From Caenorhabditis elegans (lineage: Eukaryota; Nematoda; Chromadorea; Rhabditida; Rhabditidae), in NCBI RefSeq assembly GCF_000002985.6, contig NC_003281.10:62001-126000 (forward strand): a stretch of DNA of 64,000 bases. Reading direction: 5' to 3'. This document shows positions 1 through 11,500 of the stretch, piece after piece (position 1 is the stretch's first letter; each line of letters starts with the position of its first letter). A program made the translations under genes and the position numbers. The notes beneath the pieces were generated by a model. It saw nothing but the letters and a program-made list of their open reading frames with translations. It made no database searches and was not told where the DNA came from.

Positions 1-197
1 AATAGTGTTATTCTTCGAATATTTTTCTTCTGAATGTTTCATGCAAGAAATAATAAATTATTGTTTCAAAAGCAAAAAAAAAGAAAAAAAAAACTAATTC
101 AAGGAGGGAAGGTACAGTGCGTTGGGGTGCACTTGCATTCCGCATCAAAATGCAAATTTGATCGCATTTTTCTAATGTTGAGATAAACTTGTTTGAG

Positions 198-405
198 CAC
201 GTGGTGTCAGAGTGTCCCATCACGGTGTGATCTACAAAAAATGCGCGAAATAGGGACGCAGAAATTTTAACCGTTGGCACATGGTTAAAAACGTGCTGCT
301 GTCACACTTTTCTGGACTAAATTTTCCTCATTACTTACCTACTAAGTATCCTAAGTAAGTAAGTATTGTAGATCAAACCGTGATGGGACAACCTGACACC
401 ACGTG
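198..405. mobile_element. MITE-like inverted-repeat element, copy 1
   Basis: The two ends are near-perfect inverted repeats of about 38 bases. The left end begins CACGTGGTGTCAGAGTGTCC and the right end reads the same on the other strand with about three mismatches. There is no coding capacity. The hexamer TTTGAG flanks both sides (192-197 and 406-411), which looks like a 6-bp target-site duplication. Related copies lie at about 34540-34726 and 60418-60587. The family was not identified. Confidence 0.75.
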
Positions 406-899
406 TTTGAGTGAAAATTTTCAATTAGAAATATTTTCTAATTAAAAAAGAAGTTTTTACGAAGAGTCCTCAAAGTTCAAATAGAATTATTCCTTTTCCT
501 AAATATCTCCACTCAAAATACCCAATATTCTCCAACAATTTGTTTTCTCAAACATTGCTCCATGGGTCTAGCCAACGTAGTTAAACAATTTCTCGCTATT
601 TATTTGATTACCCCTATTGAATTTTGTGCACATTATGTCAATATGTAAGAAAATTTGAACAATAGGCGGGAAATTTTGTTTCAAAAGGAAAATTTTTGAT
701 GTTTTGAGCTTTCTTGATGCACCATGAGCAAAAACCCTCATATAGTCTTAGTTTGATCTGATTTTTCGAACGAGAATCTTGTTTTATATGAGTTTTTCTA
801 TATTTTTGTAGTTGAGAGATTTCTGTGAAATCTTAAGTTAGCTCAGTTATGTGCTCCCTAAAAAGAGTTCCCAGCAACATAAGAGTTAGCGAAAATACA
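406..899. other. AT-rich intergenic DNA, nothing recognised
   Basis: This stretch, together with 1-197 on the other side of the inverted-repeat element, is AT-rich. I see no coding exon, RNA gene or clear repeat in it. Confidence 0.5.
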
Positions 900-905
900 T
901 TTATT
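900..905 (-). terminator. poly(A) signal for pck-1
   Basis: AATAAA on the minus strand lies about 85 bases downstream of the pck-1 stop codon, a normal distance for a nematode 3' UTR. Confidence 0.55.
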
Positions 906-988
906 TAGCGAATTTAGCGGTTCTCTACTCAAATTATCGATGTAAATTGTACAAATTCATGCAAAACAAAAAATCAGTCTTAAATTAT

Positions 989-3900
989 TCAAAGTGCGTG
1001 AACTCTCTTCTCAAGCTTGTCGAGCTCATCTCTGATCGGTTGTGGGAGATCGGATCCGACTTGGGTGTCGAGGAAGTGTCTGCTCTCGTCAACATCTTCA
1101 ACCCAGTAGTCCTTTGGAATGCTCATCAAATCGTTCCAGTCGATGCGTGGGAGGCCGTCCAGGTTGATGGTTCCACGCTTTGGAACGTATCCGATCGCGG
1201 TCTCGATCTGGATATTTTTGATGGTTTTGGAAGGTTTTGAAGTGGAAAAAACTGAATTTTCTAGTAATTTTCAAGTAAAAGCCTCCAGTTTTGCTTAAAA
1301 TTTAATTTTCAAATCGGAAAACGGGGGAAAAAAAAAACTTACAGCGATCTCCTCCTCTCCACCAGCGACTCTTCTCAAGATCCAATCAAGAACACGGATG
1401 TTATCTCCGAATCCTGGCCACAAGAACTTGTGATCCTTAGTCTCACGGAACCAGTTGACGTGGAAGATCTTTGGCGCCTTGTGTGGAGCCTTGCCGAGCT
1501 TGATCCAGTGCTCCAAGTACTTACCGTAGTTGTATCCCATGAATGGTCTCATTGCCATTGGATCGTGCATCACATTCTTGCCAGTGAACTCGGCGGCGGC
1601 GGTGGTCTCGGATTTGACGAGGGCTCCGACAAGGATTCCGTGCTCCCAGGAGAAGGACTCGAAGACGAGTGGGACACCCTCTGGACGGCGGCCTCCGAAG
1701 ACGATAGCGTCGATTGGTACTCCTTGTGGGGCCTCCCAATCTGGATGAATATTCGGGCATTGCTTAGCTGGAGCCGTGAATCTCGAGTTCGGGTGAGCAG
1801 CCTTTCCCTCATCCCCGATATGCCATCTCTCTCCCAACCAGTTAGTGATTTCCAAGTGCTTCAACTGCTCATCAGTATATCCCTTGGCCTCCTTCAACTC
1901 CTTCTCCAGACCTTCCCAGAAGTATTCTCCGTCGGCGGTCTCGGCGACGTTTGTGAAAATTGTGTTAGCGCGGCACGACTCCATGGCCATGGCGTTTGTC
2001 TTATGAGAGGTTCCCGGGGCGACACCGAAGAATCCGGCTTCGGGATTGATTGCGTAGAGGCGACCGTCGGCTCCGAACTTCATCCAGGCGATGTCGTCTC
2101 CGACGACTCGGACCTTCCAGCCGGGAACCGTTGGGGTGAGCATGGCGAGGTTGGTCTTTCCGCAGGCGGATGGGAAGGCGGCGGCGATGAACTTCTCCTC
2201 GCCTTCTGGGTTGGTTACTCCCATGATCTGGAAATAAATTATTGTGGAAAAAAATTGTAGTGAACCAAAAATTGCGTTTACAGATAAGATATGTTAATTT
2301 TTGAACTGAAACTTGAAGTTTTGGGCCAAAATCTTATTTTTTTTCTGCTTCAGATTTAAGTTTCTGATCCAAATTTCTTATTCTCAGGTCAAGCTCAGTG
2401 GTTTTATCATTTCTAGATTTGAAATTTAATGGATTTCTGAGCCCAATTTTTAAAAATTTGAGTAATAAAATGGGCCAGATTTCGAGGCTTCCAAATTTGA
2501 AGTTTGTGAACTGGAATCCGCATTTCTAGACCATATTCAGAGTTTTATGGTCGAAATTTGAAGGTCTACTGAGGTTTTTCCTTGAAATTTGGGATTTGGA
2601 ATCTAATTTCATAGGTTTGTACATATGTCAAAATTTGAAAATTTAGTCCAAATTTCGCATTTCTCAACAAAATCCAAAAGTTCTACGTCTAAATTTTGCA
2701 CTTTTGGATCAACTTCAGTAGTTTAAGCTTAAAGTTTGAAGTTCTACTTCAAAATCTAAACTTTCCCCCTAAAATTTTGGGATTTCGAATCACTAACCAA
2801 CATGTGCTCGGCGAGCCATCCCTCGTCTCTTCCAATGTTGCAGGCAATACGGAGAGCGAAGCACTTCTTTCCGAGAATCGAGTTACCTCCGTAGCCCGAG
2901 CCGAATGACCAGATCTCGCGCTCCTTTGGACGATGGGCGATCATTACTTTCTCTGGGTTGCAGGGCCAGTGGTTGATCACCTTTTCTGAAAAAAATCACA
3001 CATATGGGCTCCGAAAACCCTACAAACTTACGCTTAACTGGACGTGGAAGTCCCACTGAATGAATACATCTAACAAAATCATTATCCCCGAGCGCCTCCA
3101 AAACCTTGGTTCCCATTCTGGTCATGGTACGCATGCAAAGCACGACATATGGTGAATCGGTCAACTCGATACCATTCTTGGACAATGGTCCTCCGATCGG
3201 ACCCATCGAGTATGGTACAACGTACATTGGACGTCCAGCCATGCATCCTGGGAAGCGGGAGTCGAGCTCCACACCGAACTGCTCCTCGCTCATCCATTGT
3301 CCCATGATTGGGCGGACACCGTCTGGGGTATGGCAGACTGAGTCGTACTTGTCCTTGGTGACCATCCAGGTTTTGGACTCGACGCGGGCCACATCACGTG
3401 GGTCGGTACGGCAGAGGTAGCTGGAAATTTTATCGAGTTTTTGGGTCTAAACTACAGTAATCCTACAGTACTCCTTTAACTAAAAACCCCCGAAATTTTC
3501 AAATTCCTATTTATGGTACAATGTCCGTCACGATCATAGAAACCCATGTTTTTCTTATGTTGATCATCAGGAAAATCATAGTTCAAATCGACAAACACTT
3601 GTTTATTTTTCTCATGTTGCTGCAGCAGCCAGCAGCCAGCAGAAGACACTTTCTCCTACTGCCAATCACTGATAATTCTCAGAGATCGGCGGCCGCTGGC
3701 TACGTGAGGGATAGGTGATATGATCGCCCGGTGGAGAGGTAAACAAGAGATAGAAAAAGTGATGAGATGTGGCAAATCATCTGATGGAATTAAAGTGATT
3801 AGTTCAAAAGTTCAAGAAAAAGTGCAAAAGTGACCACCCAAGGTTCTGGTTCAAAATTCGAGGTTCAGCCCCCAATTTTTGGATCGGGTACAGAATTCTA

Positions 3901-4256
3901 GTCCGGGTCCGTGGTCCGGGGTCCGGAGTCCTGCGGTCCTGGGGTCAGGGGTCCTGGGTTCTCTAAGATTTTCCCACTCACTTGTTTTCGTAGGCCTTCA
4001 ACGGAGTAAGGACACCACGCTCGACGAGCTTATCAACAATATCGTCGTATTCCTTCTGTGATCCATCGCAAATGTAGATTCCGGCCGGATTCATAAGCTC
4101 GGCCTTCTCGGCAACGAATCTCTGAACTTTTGGCGACAACGAAGCGAAGTCTCCCTTGAAAATTGGGATGTGGTTCAGCTTGTGGGTGACCACTTCGGTG
4201 ACCACCTGGAAACCATCGGTCTCCATGTTACGCAGAGAACGACACTCGTTTGCCAT
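989..4256 (-). CDS. pck-1: phosphoenolpyruvate carboxykinase (GTP)
   Basis: Cytosolic-type GTP-dependent PEPCK converts oxaloacetate to phosphoenolpyruvate, the committed step of gluconeogenesis. Five exons read on the minus strand: 4256-3982, 3420-3032, 2985-2798, 2227-1343 and 1207-989. They total 1,956 nt (651 aa) with consistent phases; human PCK1 has 622 aa. Family blocks seen are [14 protein letters not shown] in exon 3, the P-loop [13 protein letters not shown] at about residues 302-314 (C306 is the reactive cysteine, K308/T309 bind nucleotide), and [15 protein letters not shown]. The start at 4256 is chosen because ATTCCAG lies 4 bases upstream, so a longer open frame to 4385 would read through a splice acceptor. 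No key residue is missing. The symbol rests on recalled synteny with pat-4; a paralogue such as pck-2 cannot be excluded from sequence alone. Confidence 0.95.
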
Positions 4257-4434
4257 GGTTCTGGAATAGGTTGTTAAAATTTTTTCTAGCTGCAAAATGA
4301 GCAGAAAAAGTTGAGGAAAAATTAAGAAGAAACTTGGTCGGAGGAGCGGAAAAGTCACAGCTGCTACAAGAAACATTGTGGTCATCGGGAAATGTCAACA
4401 GACAGCTCAAGTTGTGCAGGAAATTTAGGCCAGA

Positions 4435-4562
4435 AACTCTGTGGTTTAGGCTTAGGCTAAGACTTAGGCTCATGTTTAGGCCTACGCATAGGCACAGACT
4501 CAAGATTAGGCTTAGGCTTAGGTTCATGCTCAGGCTTAGGTCTAGGCTTAGATTTAGGCTTT
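4435..4562 (+). repeat. interstitial telomere-like tract (TTAGGC)n, degenerate
   Basis: About 20 hexamers of TTAGGC and near variants (TTAGGT, TAGGCT, CTTAGA) run in one orientation just upstream of pck-1. TTAGGC is the nematode telomere repeat. A second tract in the opposite orientation lies at 56035-56190, so neither is a chromosome end. Confidence 0.8.
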
Positions 4563-5764
4563 TTATTTCTCAAAAACGTAAGTTTTTTTCGAAAGTGAGC
4601 TTAACTTTGTGTAAAAATCCTGTAGTTTTTCAAATTCTACTCCAAAATTTTGAGTTCTAACCAAATGTTTTTGGTTCTAAACAAAATTGCGAGGTTTTGT
4701 CCAATATTTTGGCTGGAAACTCAAGGTTCAGTGTTTGAAATTGGCAGATTCTCAATAAAAAATAGAGTTCTAAACCCTAAACCTAGATTTAAGGTCGGTC
4801 TAGGTCCAAACGGAAAAGCAAAAACTCTTTAAAAAATTTTCAAGATTCAGTGTGAAATGGTAAGTTTCTGGGCTGAATTTCAAGGTTTAGGGCTATATTT
4901 TTTAGGTTTAGGGTGTAAGTTTGCAGCCTTAAGCCATATTTTCAAGTATTTCGGCAGAATTTAGATGTGTAGAGGGGGGGGGGGGCCTAAAAGTTTGAAA
5001 CATTTCATGAAGAGTAGCAACAAATAAAAATGGGAAAAATGCAGAGCGGCTCCTTTTGGCCAAAAACCGAGCAAAGTCCTTTTTTCCAAACAACACATCA
5101 CACGAGAAGTAGGAGGTCTTAGAGAAAACGAGCACACAAACACATAGAAATGCAGAAGAAGTGGTGCCCGGCGCTTTCCTTTTCTATCTTTCTATCTGTT
5201 TCTCGTCGTCTTCTTCGAGAAGGTCGCCCCGCCCCCCGGTCCTCCCCAGCCGCCCGGTTTTGACAATTTGCACGTAGCGTGATTTTGTTCACGCTACGGC
5301 ATAGAATAGAGTGCTGGGCCGGGAGGATAAGTTGTGTCTGAAGCGATGAGGGAGCAGGAGAGTTGCATTTTGAAGACGCACATGTTTTTGGGGACAACTG
5401 TGATGGGGTTCTATGACTCCTGTTGACAAGAGCTCTTTGAGCCAAAACGCACGGAATCTACGGAAAAACGTCTGGACTTCTTGTACTTTTTCTGGCGGTT
5501 CTCCGAAATTCAAAATTCTCCAATGATCATTAAAGATTTCTACGCCGAGAATTGACCAACCATCATACTTTTACAGCTTTTGAGCTACTTTTTGAGCTTC
5601 TGCACCAAAAATATAGAGCTGATTTCAATTTTCATGCTTAGGCTATGGCTTTTGACTTAAAGTTTCACCACGAAAATTAGAAGATCTTAACAAATATTAA
5701 AATTTTTATAGACATTTTGAGGTTCTAAACTGAAATTACAAAAGACCTCTATATTCTGAAAAGT
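4563..5764. other. intergenic DNA upstream of pck-1
   Basis: No exon is recognised. The stretch contains a run of 12 G at 4974-4985, a GC-richer block at 5160-5270 and a perfect 10-bp hairpin at 5273-5298 (CGTAGCGTGA, 6-base loop, TCACGCTACG). It may include upstream pck-1 promoter or 5' UTR sequence, but nothing in it proves that. Confidence 0.5.
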
Positions 5765-6925
5765 GGCTGCGCACATGTGCACTGACCAAAAAAACATGTG
5801 CACTGACCAAAAAAAAAAGTGCACTGCCCAAAAAAAAATTGCACTGACCAAAAAAAAATTTGCAAAAAATTGTCATTTTTGCCACTTTTTAATAATTTTT
5901 GATGGGTTAAACCTAGATTTTCTGAATGCAGCATACATGAATTACCCATTTTCAACAAAATTAGACAACTTTTTATTTTTGCCCAAATTTTTTTAAGCCA
6001 TCTAATATGACTGTCCTTTTTTTATTTGGGCAAAAAAAAATTATTTTCGGAAAATGTACAAAACTACTGGAAATTAAAAAGGGCAATGTTTTAGTGTTTT
6101 TGAGTTAACTTTGAGCCCTCTAAATATAAAACCAACCATTTTAGAGAAGTTTCAAAAACATGTGCACTGACCAAAAAAAAAGCACTGACCAAAAAACATG
6201 TGCACTGACCAAAAAAAATGCACTGACCAAAAAAAATTATTGCCCATTTTGCCTCCTTTTAATAGTTTTTAATGGGTTAAACTTACATTTTCTGAATCCT
6301 GCATACATGAATTACCCATTTTCAACAAAATTAGACAACTTTTTATTTTTGCCCAAATTTTTTTCAGCCATCTAATGACTGTACTTTTTTTCTATTTGGG
6401 CAAAAAAACTTTTTTTCGGAAAATGTACAAAACTACTGGAAATTAAAAAAGGGCAAGGTTTTAGTATTTTTGAGTTAACTTTGAACCCTCTAAATATGAA
6501 ACCAACCATTTTAGAGAAGTTTCAAAAACATGTGCACTGACCAAAAAAAATGCACTGACCAAAAAAAATATTGCCCATTTTGCCACTTTTTAAAAATTTT
6601 TGATGGGTTAAACCTAGATTTTCTGAATGCTGCATACATGAATTACCCATTTTCAACAAAATTAGACAACTTTTTATTTTTGCCCAAATTTTTTAAAGCC
6701 ATCTAATGACTGTCCTTTTTTTTTTTGGCAAAAAAATATTTTTTCGGAAATTGTACAAAACCACTATATTCTTAAAAAGGGCAATGTTATAGTGCCAGAA
6801 AATCAATTTTGAGTCCTCTAACTATAAAACTAACCATTTTATGGGAGTTTCAAAATTGTGATTTTTTGCCATAAATTGCCATTTTTGCCACTTTTTTATA
6901 GTTTTTGAAGGGTTACAGTAGTGGT
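5765..6925. repeat. three and a part copies of a ~330-370 bp tandem repeat
   Basis: The same block recurs: several copies of GTGCACTGACCAAAAAA, then GATGGGTTAAAC, ATTACCCATTTTCAACAAAA and CAAAACTACTGGAAATTAAA. The anchor ATTACCCATT falls at 5941, 6311 and about 6642, giving periods of about 370 and 331. A partial fourth copy fades out near 6900. Short open frames here are by-products of the repeat. Confidence 0.85.
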
Positions 6926-7225
6926 GCTGTAGGGTTACTGTACATGTACTGCCGGGGTACTGTGTGGTTACTGTAGTCGCAGTCCCAGAGTACCGTAGGA
7001 TTACTATAGTTGTACTTTCCCATCCAAAAAAATTAGGAGAGCATTCAAAATTCCAAGGAAAAGGAAAAAACTCCCGTAAGTGTGATTTATTGGAAGATCG
7101 AGAAAAAAATGATTCAAAAATGGATATAAAAAGTTAAAAAAAAACACAGAAAATAAGTTAGGTTTGGGTCTGAAAAATCTTCAAAATCGACCAATTTTAG
7201 TGGAAAAAAAGGGTGAATAATTAAA
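6926..7225 (-). other. spt-4 3' flank
   Basis: AT-rich. It includes copies of the GGTTACTGTAG motif near 6915-7010 and a minus-strand AATAAA at 7086-7091, about 135 bases past the spt-4 stop, which is a plausible poly(A) signal. Confidence 0.5.
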
Positions 7226-7738
7226 TTATTTCTTGAATTGCGTCGAGTAGTCTCTCTGATTGGGCTTATAGCGGACGCCGAGGCTCTTGAGCTCGCTGAC
7301 AATATTGTTCGGCAGTACTCCAGACACACTGATCGCGTACATTCCCTTCACTTTTCGCTGCATTTTCTGCCATTTGCACACCCACGACTCGTTGTTGCTC
7401 ATCGCCGCGATCATTCCATCGTAGTTTGCACTGAAAAATGGGAAAATTCGAATTAAAAAAAAAAAAATTTTCAAAAAAAATTTTTTTTTCAAATTTTTAA
7501 AATCCCCCAATTTCCCGCCTAAAATCTCGCGGGAAATTCAAATTTCCACATAAAAATTCAAAATTTTCCACTCCTACTACCTGGTACAATCATAGACCTT
7601 CTCCTCGTCGCCTTTCAGGTGAAGCACGTCTTCACAATTCTCGCAGCCCTCTTTCTGGAAGCTTTCCACCGATTTTACCAGTGAGCAGAGTAGGCAGGCA
7701 CGTAGGTTTCGGAGATCCGCCGGTACCGAGGCTGACAT
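7226..7738 (-). CDS. spt-4: transcription elongation factor SPT4
   Basis: SPT4 is the small zinc-binding subunit of DSIF. It pairs with the NGN domain of SPT5 and helps RNA polymerase II pause and elongate in the nucleus. Two exons, 7738-7581 and 7430-7226, join in phase (158 + 205 nt) to give 120 aa, the usual metazoan length. A four-cysteine zinc site is visible (C15-x2-C18, C32-x2-C35), preceded by the family signature [11 protein letters not shown]. It is followed by VYDCTS and YDGMIAAM, then WVCKWQ and [10 protein letters not shown] before the C-terminal tail. A TTTCCAG acceptor lies about 12 bases upstream of the ATG, fitting trans-splicing. It lies 790 bases downstream of the large AT-hook gene on the same strand. 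Nothing appears broken. Confidence 0.96.
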
Positions 7739-8527
7739 TGTGCTGAAGTTCTGGAAATTTTCGAAATTTGGGGAATTCGTGAAAACATCGATAAAAAGTT
7801 GAGCAAAAAACTCTCAGGAAACCCACAAAAAAAATTAGAAAATCAAAAAAATATATAAAAATTTTTAACAAAAAAATTCGAAAATTAATAAAATATAAAT
7901 ATGGTGAGAGATCTCAGGATATGGAGATGATGGTACAAAATACTGAAGGATTCAATGCGAAATTCGAATTCCCCGCGAGATTTGGCTCTAAACAGCTTTT
8001 AGTTGGGCTCCCTAGCTAAATTTTCAAAAATTCGGGTTACTGTAGCGCCAAAAATACGCAAACACCATCCGAAACACCCGACCTTACGCGAAAATGCAGA
8101 ATAGCTCAAAAAATAGCGTTTTCCGGGGTGAAAAGTGACATGGAACTCGAATTTCGAGTCAAAATGCACTATAATTTTGAGATTTCATAGAAATCTTGGA
8201 AATTCCAAGATTTTTCAGGAATTTCACAGGTTAAAACTAAAATTTACCAAAAATTAGGATCAAAATCGGATTTCCCGCGAAATTTGGCTCTAAACAGCTT
8301 TTAATTGGACCTTCTAGCTCCAAATTTGAAAATTCGGGTTACTGTAGCGCCAAAAGTACGCAAACACCACCCGAAACACCCGACCTTATGCAAAAATGCA
8401 GAAAAGCTCTAAAACAATGTTTTCCGGGGTAAAAAATGGCAGGGAATTCGAATTTTGCATTGAAATCGCACAAAAACTGAGGGAAAGTACAGAAAATTCA
8501 AAAAAAATGTGGGGGGAAACACGAAAT
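7739..8527. other. intergenic DNA with two dispersed repeat modules
   Basis: This lies between spt-4 and the stop of the 18-exon gene. Two tandem-like copies of the dispersed module (minus orientation, GTTACTGTAGCGCCAAAA followed by ACGCAAACACC) sit at about 7985-8110 and 8275-8400. No exon is seen. Confidence 0.7.
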
Positions 8528-11500
8528 TTAGCGATACATAGAAGCCGATGTACATGGCTGTTGATCATCGTCGTCCATCAGATCGGCTTCTTCCTCCGGT
8601 AACATCATATGAACCTCCTCCTCGTGGTGTACAATTTCCGATGGACCCGTGTGTGGTAGAAGTGACGGTGGCGGTGATGACGTGGCAGGATCGTGCTGAA
8701 ATTTTAAATTTTTGGCTTAAATTATAGGATTTCTTGGCTTTTTAGGTGGTAAAATTCAAATTTCTCGCTAAAGTTGGCTCTAAATACGTAAAAATTCAAA
8801 ATTTTTTGGATTACTGTAGCCTCGAAAGTACGTAAACACCAAATCTGACGACAAGTTGCAGAAAATTGGAATTTTAGAGTTTTTTACATGAAAACTCAAG
8901 TTTCCAGCCATTTTTCACTACAAAAACTGATTTTTCTGCAATTTGTCGTCAGATTCGGTGTTTGCGTACTTTTGGGGCTACAGTAACCCGGAAATTTCTC
9001 AATTTAAGCTGGAAAGCCGAAAAACCACCCGTGCCGGAAACCAAATTTTGCGTAGAAACTGAATTTATTGCTAAAGTCTTTAAAATTTAAACTTTAAAAT
9101 CTGAAATTTAAAAATTCTGAAAAAAATCGGCATTTTCAAACTGAAAATTACACATTACTGAATTCTAATCATCAAATTCGAATTCTTGGTCATTTTTTAC
9201 CCCGGAAACCCAATTTTTAAAACTTTTCTGCATTTTTGCGTCAGATTCAGTGTTCTGGGGTACGGTAGTCGGTGTTTGCGTACTTTCGGTGCTACAGTAA
9301 CCCAAAAATTTCGAAAAAAGAGTTACAGAGCCGGGAAAATAGGTTACCAGGAGTGAAATGTGGCGGGAAATTTAATTTTAACGGTAAAAATTCGAAAAAT
9401 TTTGAATTTCGTCTTGAAAAACTTCAATTTTCAAGGTTTTCCATAAAAACTAGACGCTCTACTCAATTTTTGACACAAAATTCGAGTTAACCGTCAATTT
9501 TTACCCCGAAAGTCCAATTTTTAGAGCTTAGCCATCAAAAATACGAAAAATGTGCATTTTTCCGTAGGGTGGTTCCCGGTGTTTGCGTACTTTCGGGGCT
9601 ACCGTAATCCAAAAATTTGAAAATTAGGCTAGATAGCCAGGAAAAAACAGTTTCTAGATGAACATTTTGCGGGGAATCCGATTTCGAGAGAAAACTATCG
9701 AAAAATCTTTATTAGTTCTGCTCAATTTTTGACACAAAATTCGAAATCCTTGTCATTTTTCACCCTGGGACCCCATTTTTCAGGGCTAAGCCATCGAAAA
9801 TACGAAAAATGTGCAATTTCTCGTAGAGTCTTCTTCGGTGTATGCGTACTTTCGGGGCTACCGTAACCCAAATTTTCTAAATTTTGAGCTGGTGGCCCGA
9901 GAAATACGTCTTAGGTGTGAAATTTTGCAGGGAAATTGATTTTGAACATGCTTTTTGCGTTAAAAGCTCAGAAATCGGCCAAAAATGGGATTTTTTTTCT
10001 GGGATTTTCCAATTTTCGCTCCAGAATTTCGTTTTTTTTTTCTACCTCTTGCTCGTGGAGCTCATCATCATACTCTCCACTCCACTGTTCTTCCTCTTCC
10101 TCCTGTTTCGCCTGTCTCTGATGCTGTAAAATCGTCGTCATTTGATGGCCAGGAGGCCCATCGTAATCCTCGGGCGGCGTCGGAGCAGTCGGCGTCGAGC
10201 TCATCGCCATTTTCGCCTGCCTAGGCACATAGACAATCGGCCGCTGCTCTTTTTTCCGGCCATCGTAGGCGATTGCGTGGGCGGCGATGGCCCGCATCAC
10301 CTCTGGCGGACAGTCTCGGAGCTCGGCGAATCGGTCTCGCCGCTTACGGCTCCGAACTACTGAGCGGGTGGTTTCACGCCGCGGTGGTGGTGGGAGCACT
10401 GATTCTTGGTCCAATTCTTGTATCTGAAAATTAAAATATTTCAAAAAAAAAAAAAAAAATTTTTTTTTTAATTTTTCTCAGAAAATTTCAAAATTTTCCG
10501 AAAAATTGTTTTTCTCGTCATTTTTCAAATTTTTAACCAAAAAATTCCAATTCTCCGTCAAATTTTACCTCGAAAACCTATTTTCTAGAGCATTCGGAGC
10601 GTTTCCGCAAAATTGCGTAAAATCCGGTTAATTGGGGGCGGTGTTTGCGTACTTCTGGGGCTACAGTAACCCGAAAAGTTCAAAATTTGAGCTAAAAGGG
10701 ACATAAATATGGTTCCGGGGGTCAAATTTCGCGGGGAATTCGAATTTGAGCAAAATTTGACCCAAATTTTTTTTTGACCCAACTTTTAACGATGAAAAAT
10801 GAGATTTTTCTCGAAAACCAGCTGTGCTACTGAATTCCTGTGTGCCAAAATCGAATTCCTCACCATTTTTTACTCCGAAACTTCAGTTTTCAGTGTTTAG
10901 CCATAAAAAATACGGAAAATGTGCATTTTCGCGTAGGGTCATTGTGTTTGCGGACTTTTGGGGCTACAGTAACCCAAAAATTCAAAATATTGAGCTAGAG
11001 AGCCCAACTAAAAGCGATTTAGAGCCAAATTTCGCGGGAAATCCTATTTTGATACTAATTTTTGGAAAATTTTAGTTTTAACCTGTGAAATTCCTGAAAA
11101 ATCTTGGAATTTTCAAGTTTTCTATGAAATCTCAAAATTATAGCGCATTTTGACTCGAAATTCGAGTTCCCTGTCACTTTTTACCCCGAAAATCTCGATT
11201 TTAAGAGCATTTCCGCATTTTTGCGTAAGATCGGGTGTTTTGTGTGGTGTTTGCGTACTTTTGGGGCTACAGTAACCCGAAAATTCCAAAATTGAGTTAA
11301 AGAGCGCAAAAAAATGGTTCCAGGGGCCAAATTTCGCAGGGAATTCAATTTTGAGCCCAGTTTTTCGAAAAACATGCAGTAGGGGGTACTGTAATTAGTG
11401 TTTGCGTATTTTTGGGGATACAGTAACCCGAAAAATTCAAAAATAGGCTTAAACAGGCTCCCCAGGGATCAAATTTCGCGGGGAATTCAAAATTTTAGGT

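Noticed and set aside
1430-2260. 276-aa open frame on the plus strand
   Set aside because: It is antisense to a pck-1 exon, which has clear PEPCK motifs; the frame is a by-product of codon bias.
4435-4562. A chromosome end or telomere at this point
   Set aside because: The TTAGGC tract is short, degenerate and flanked by genes on both sides, and a second tract has the opposite orientation.
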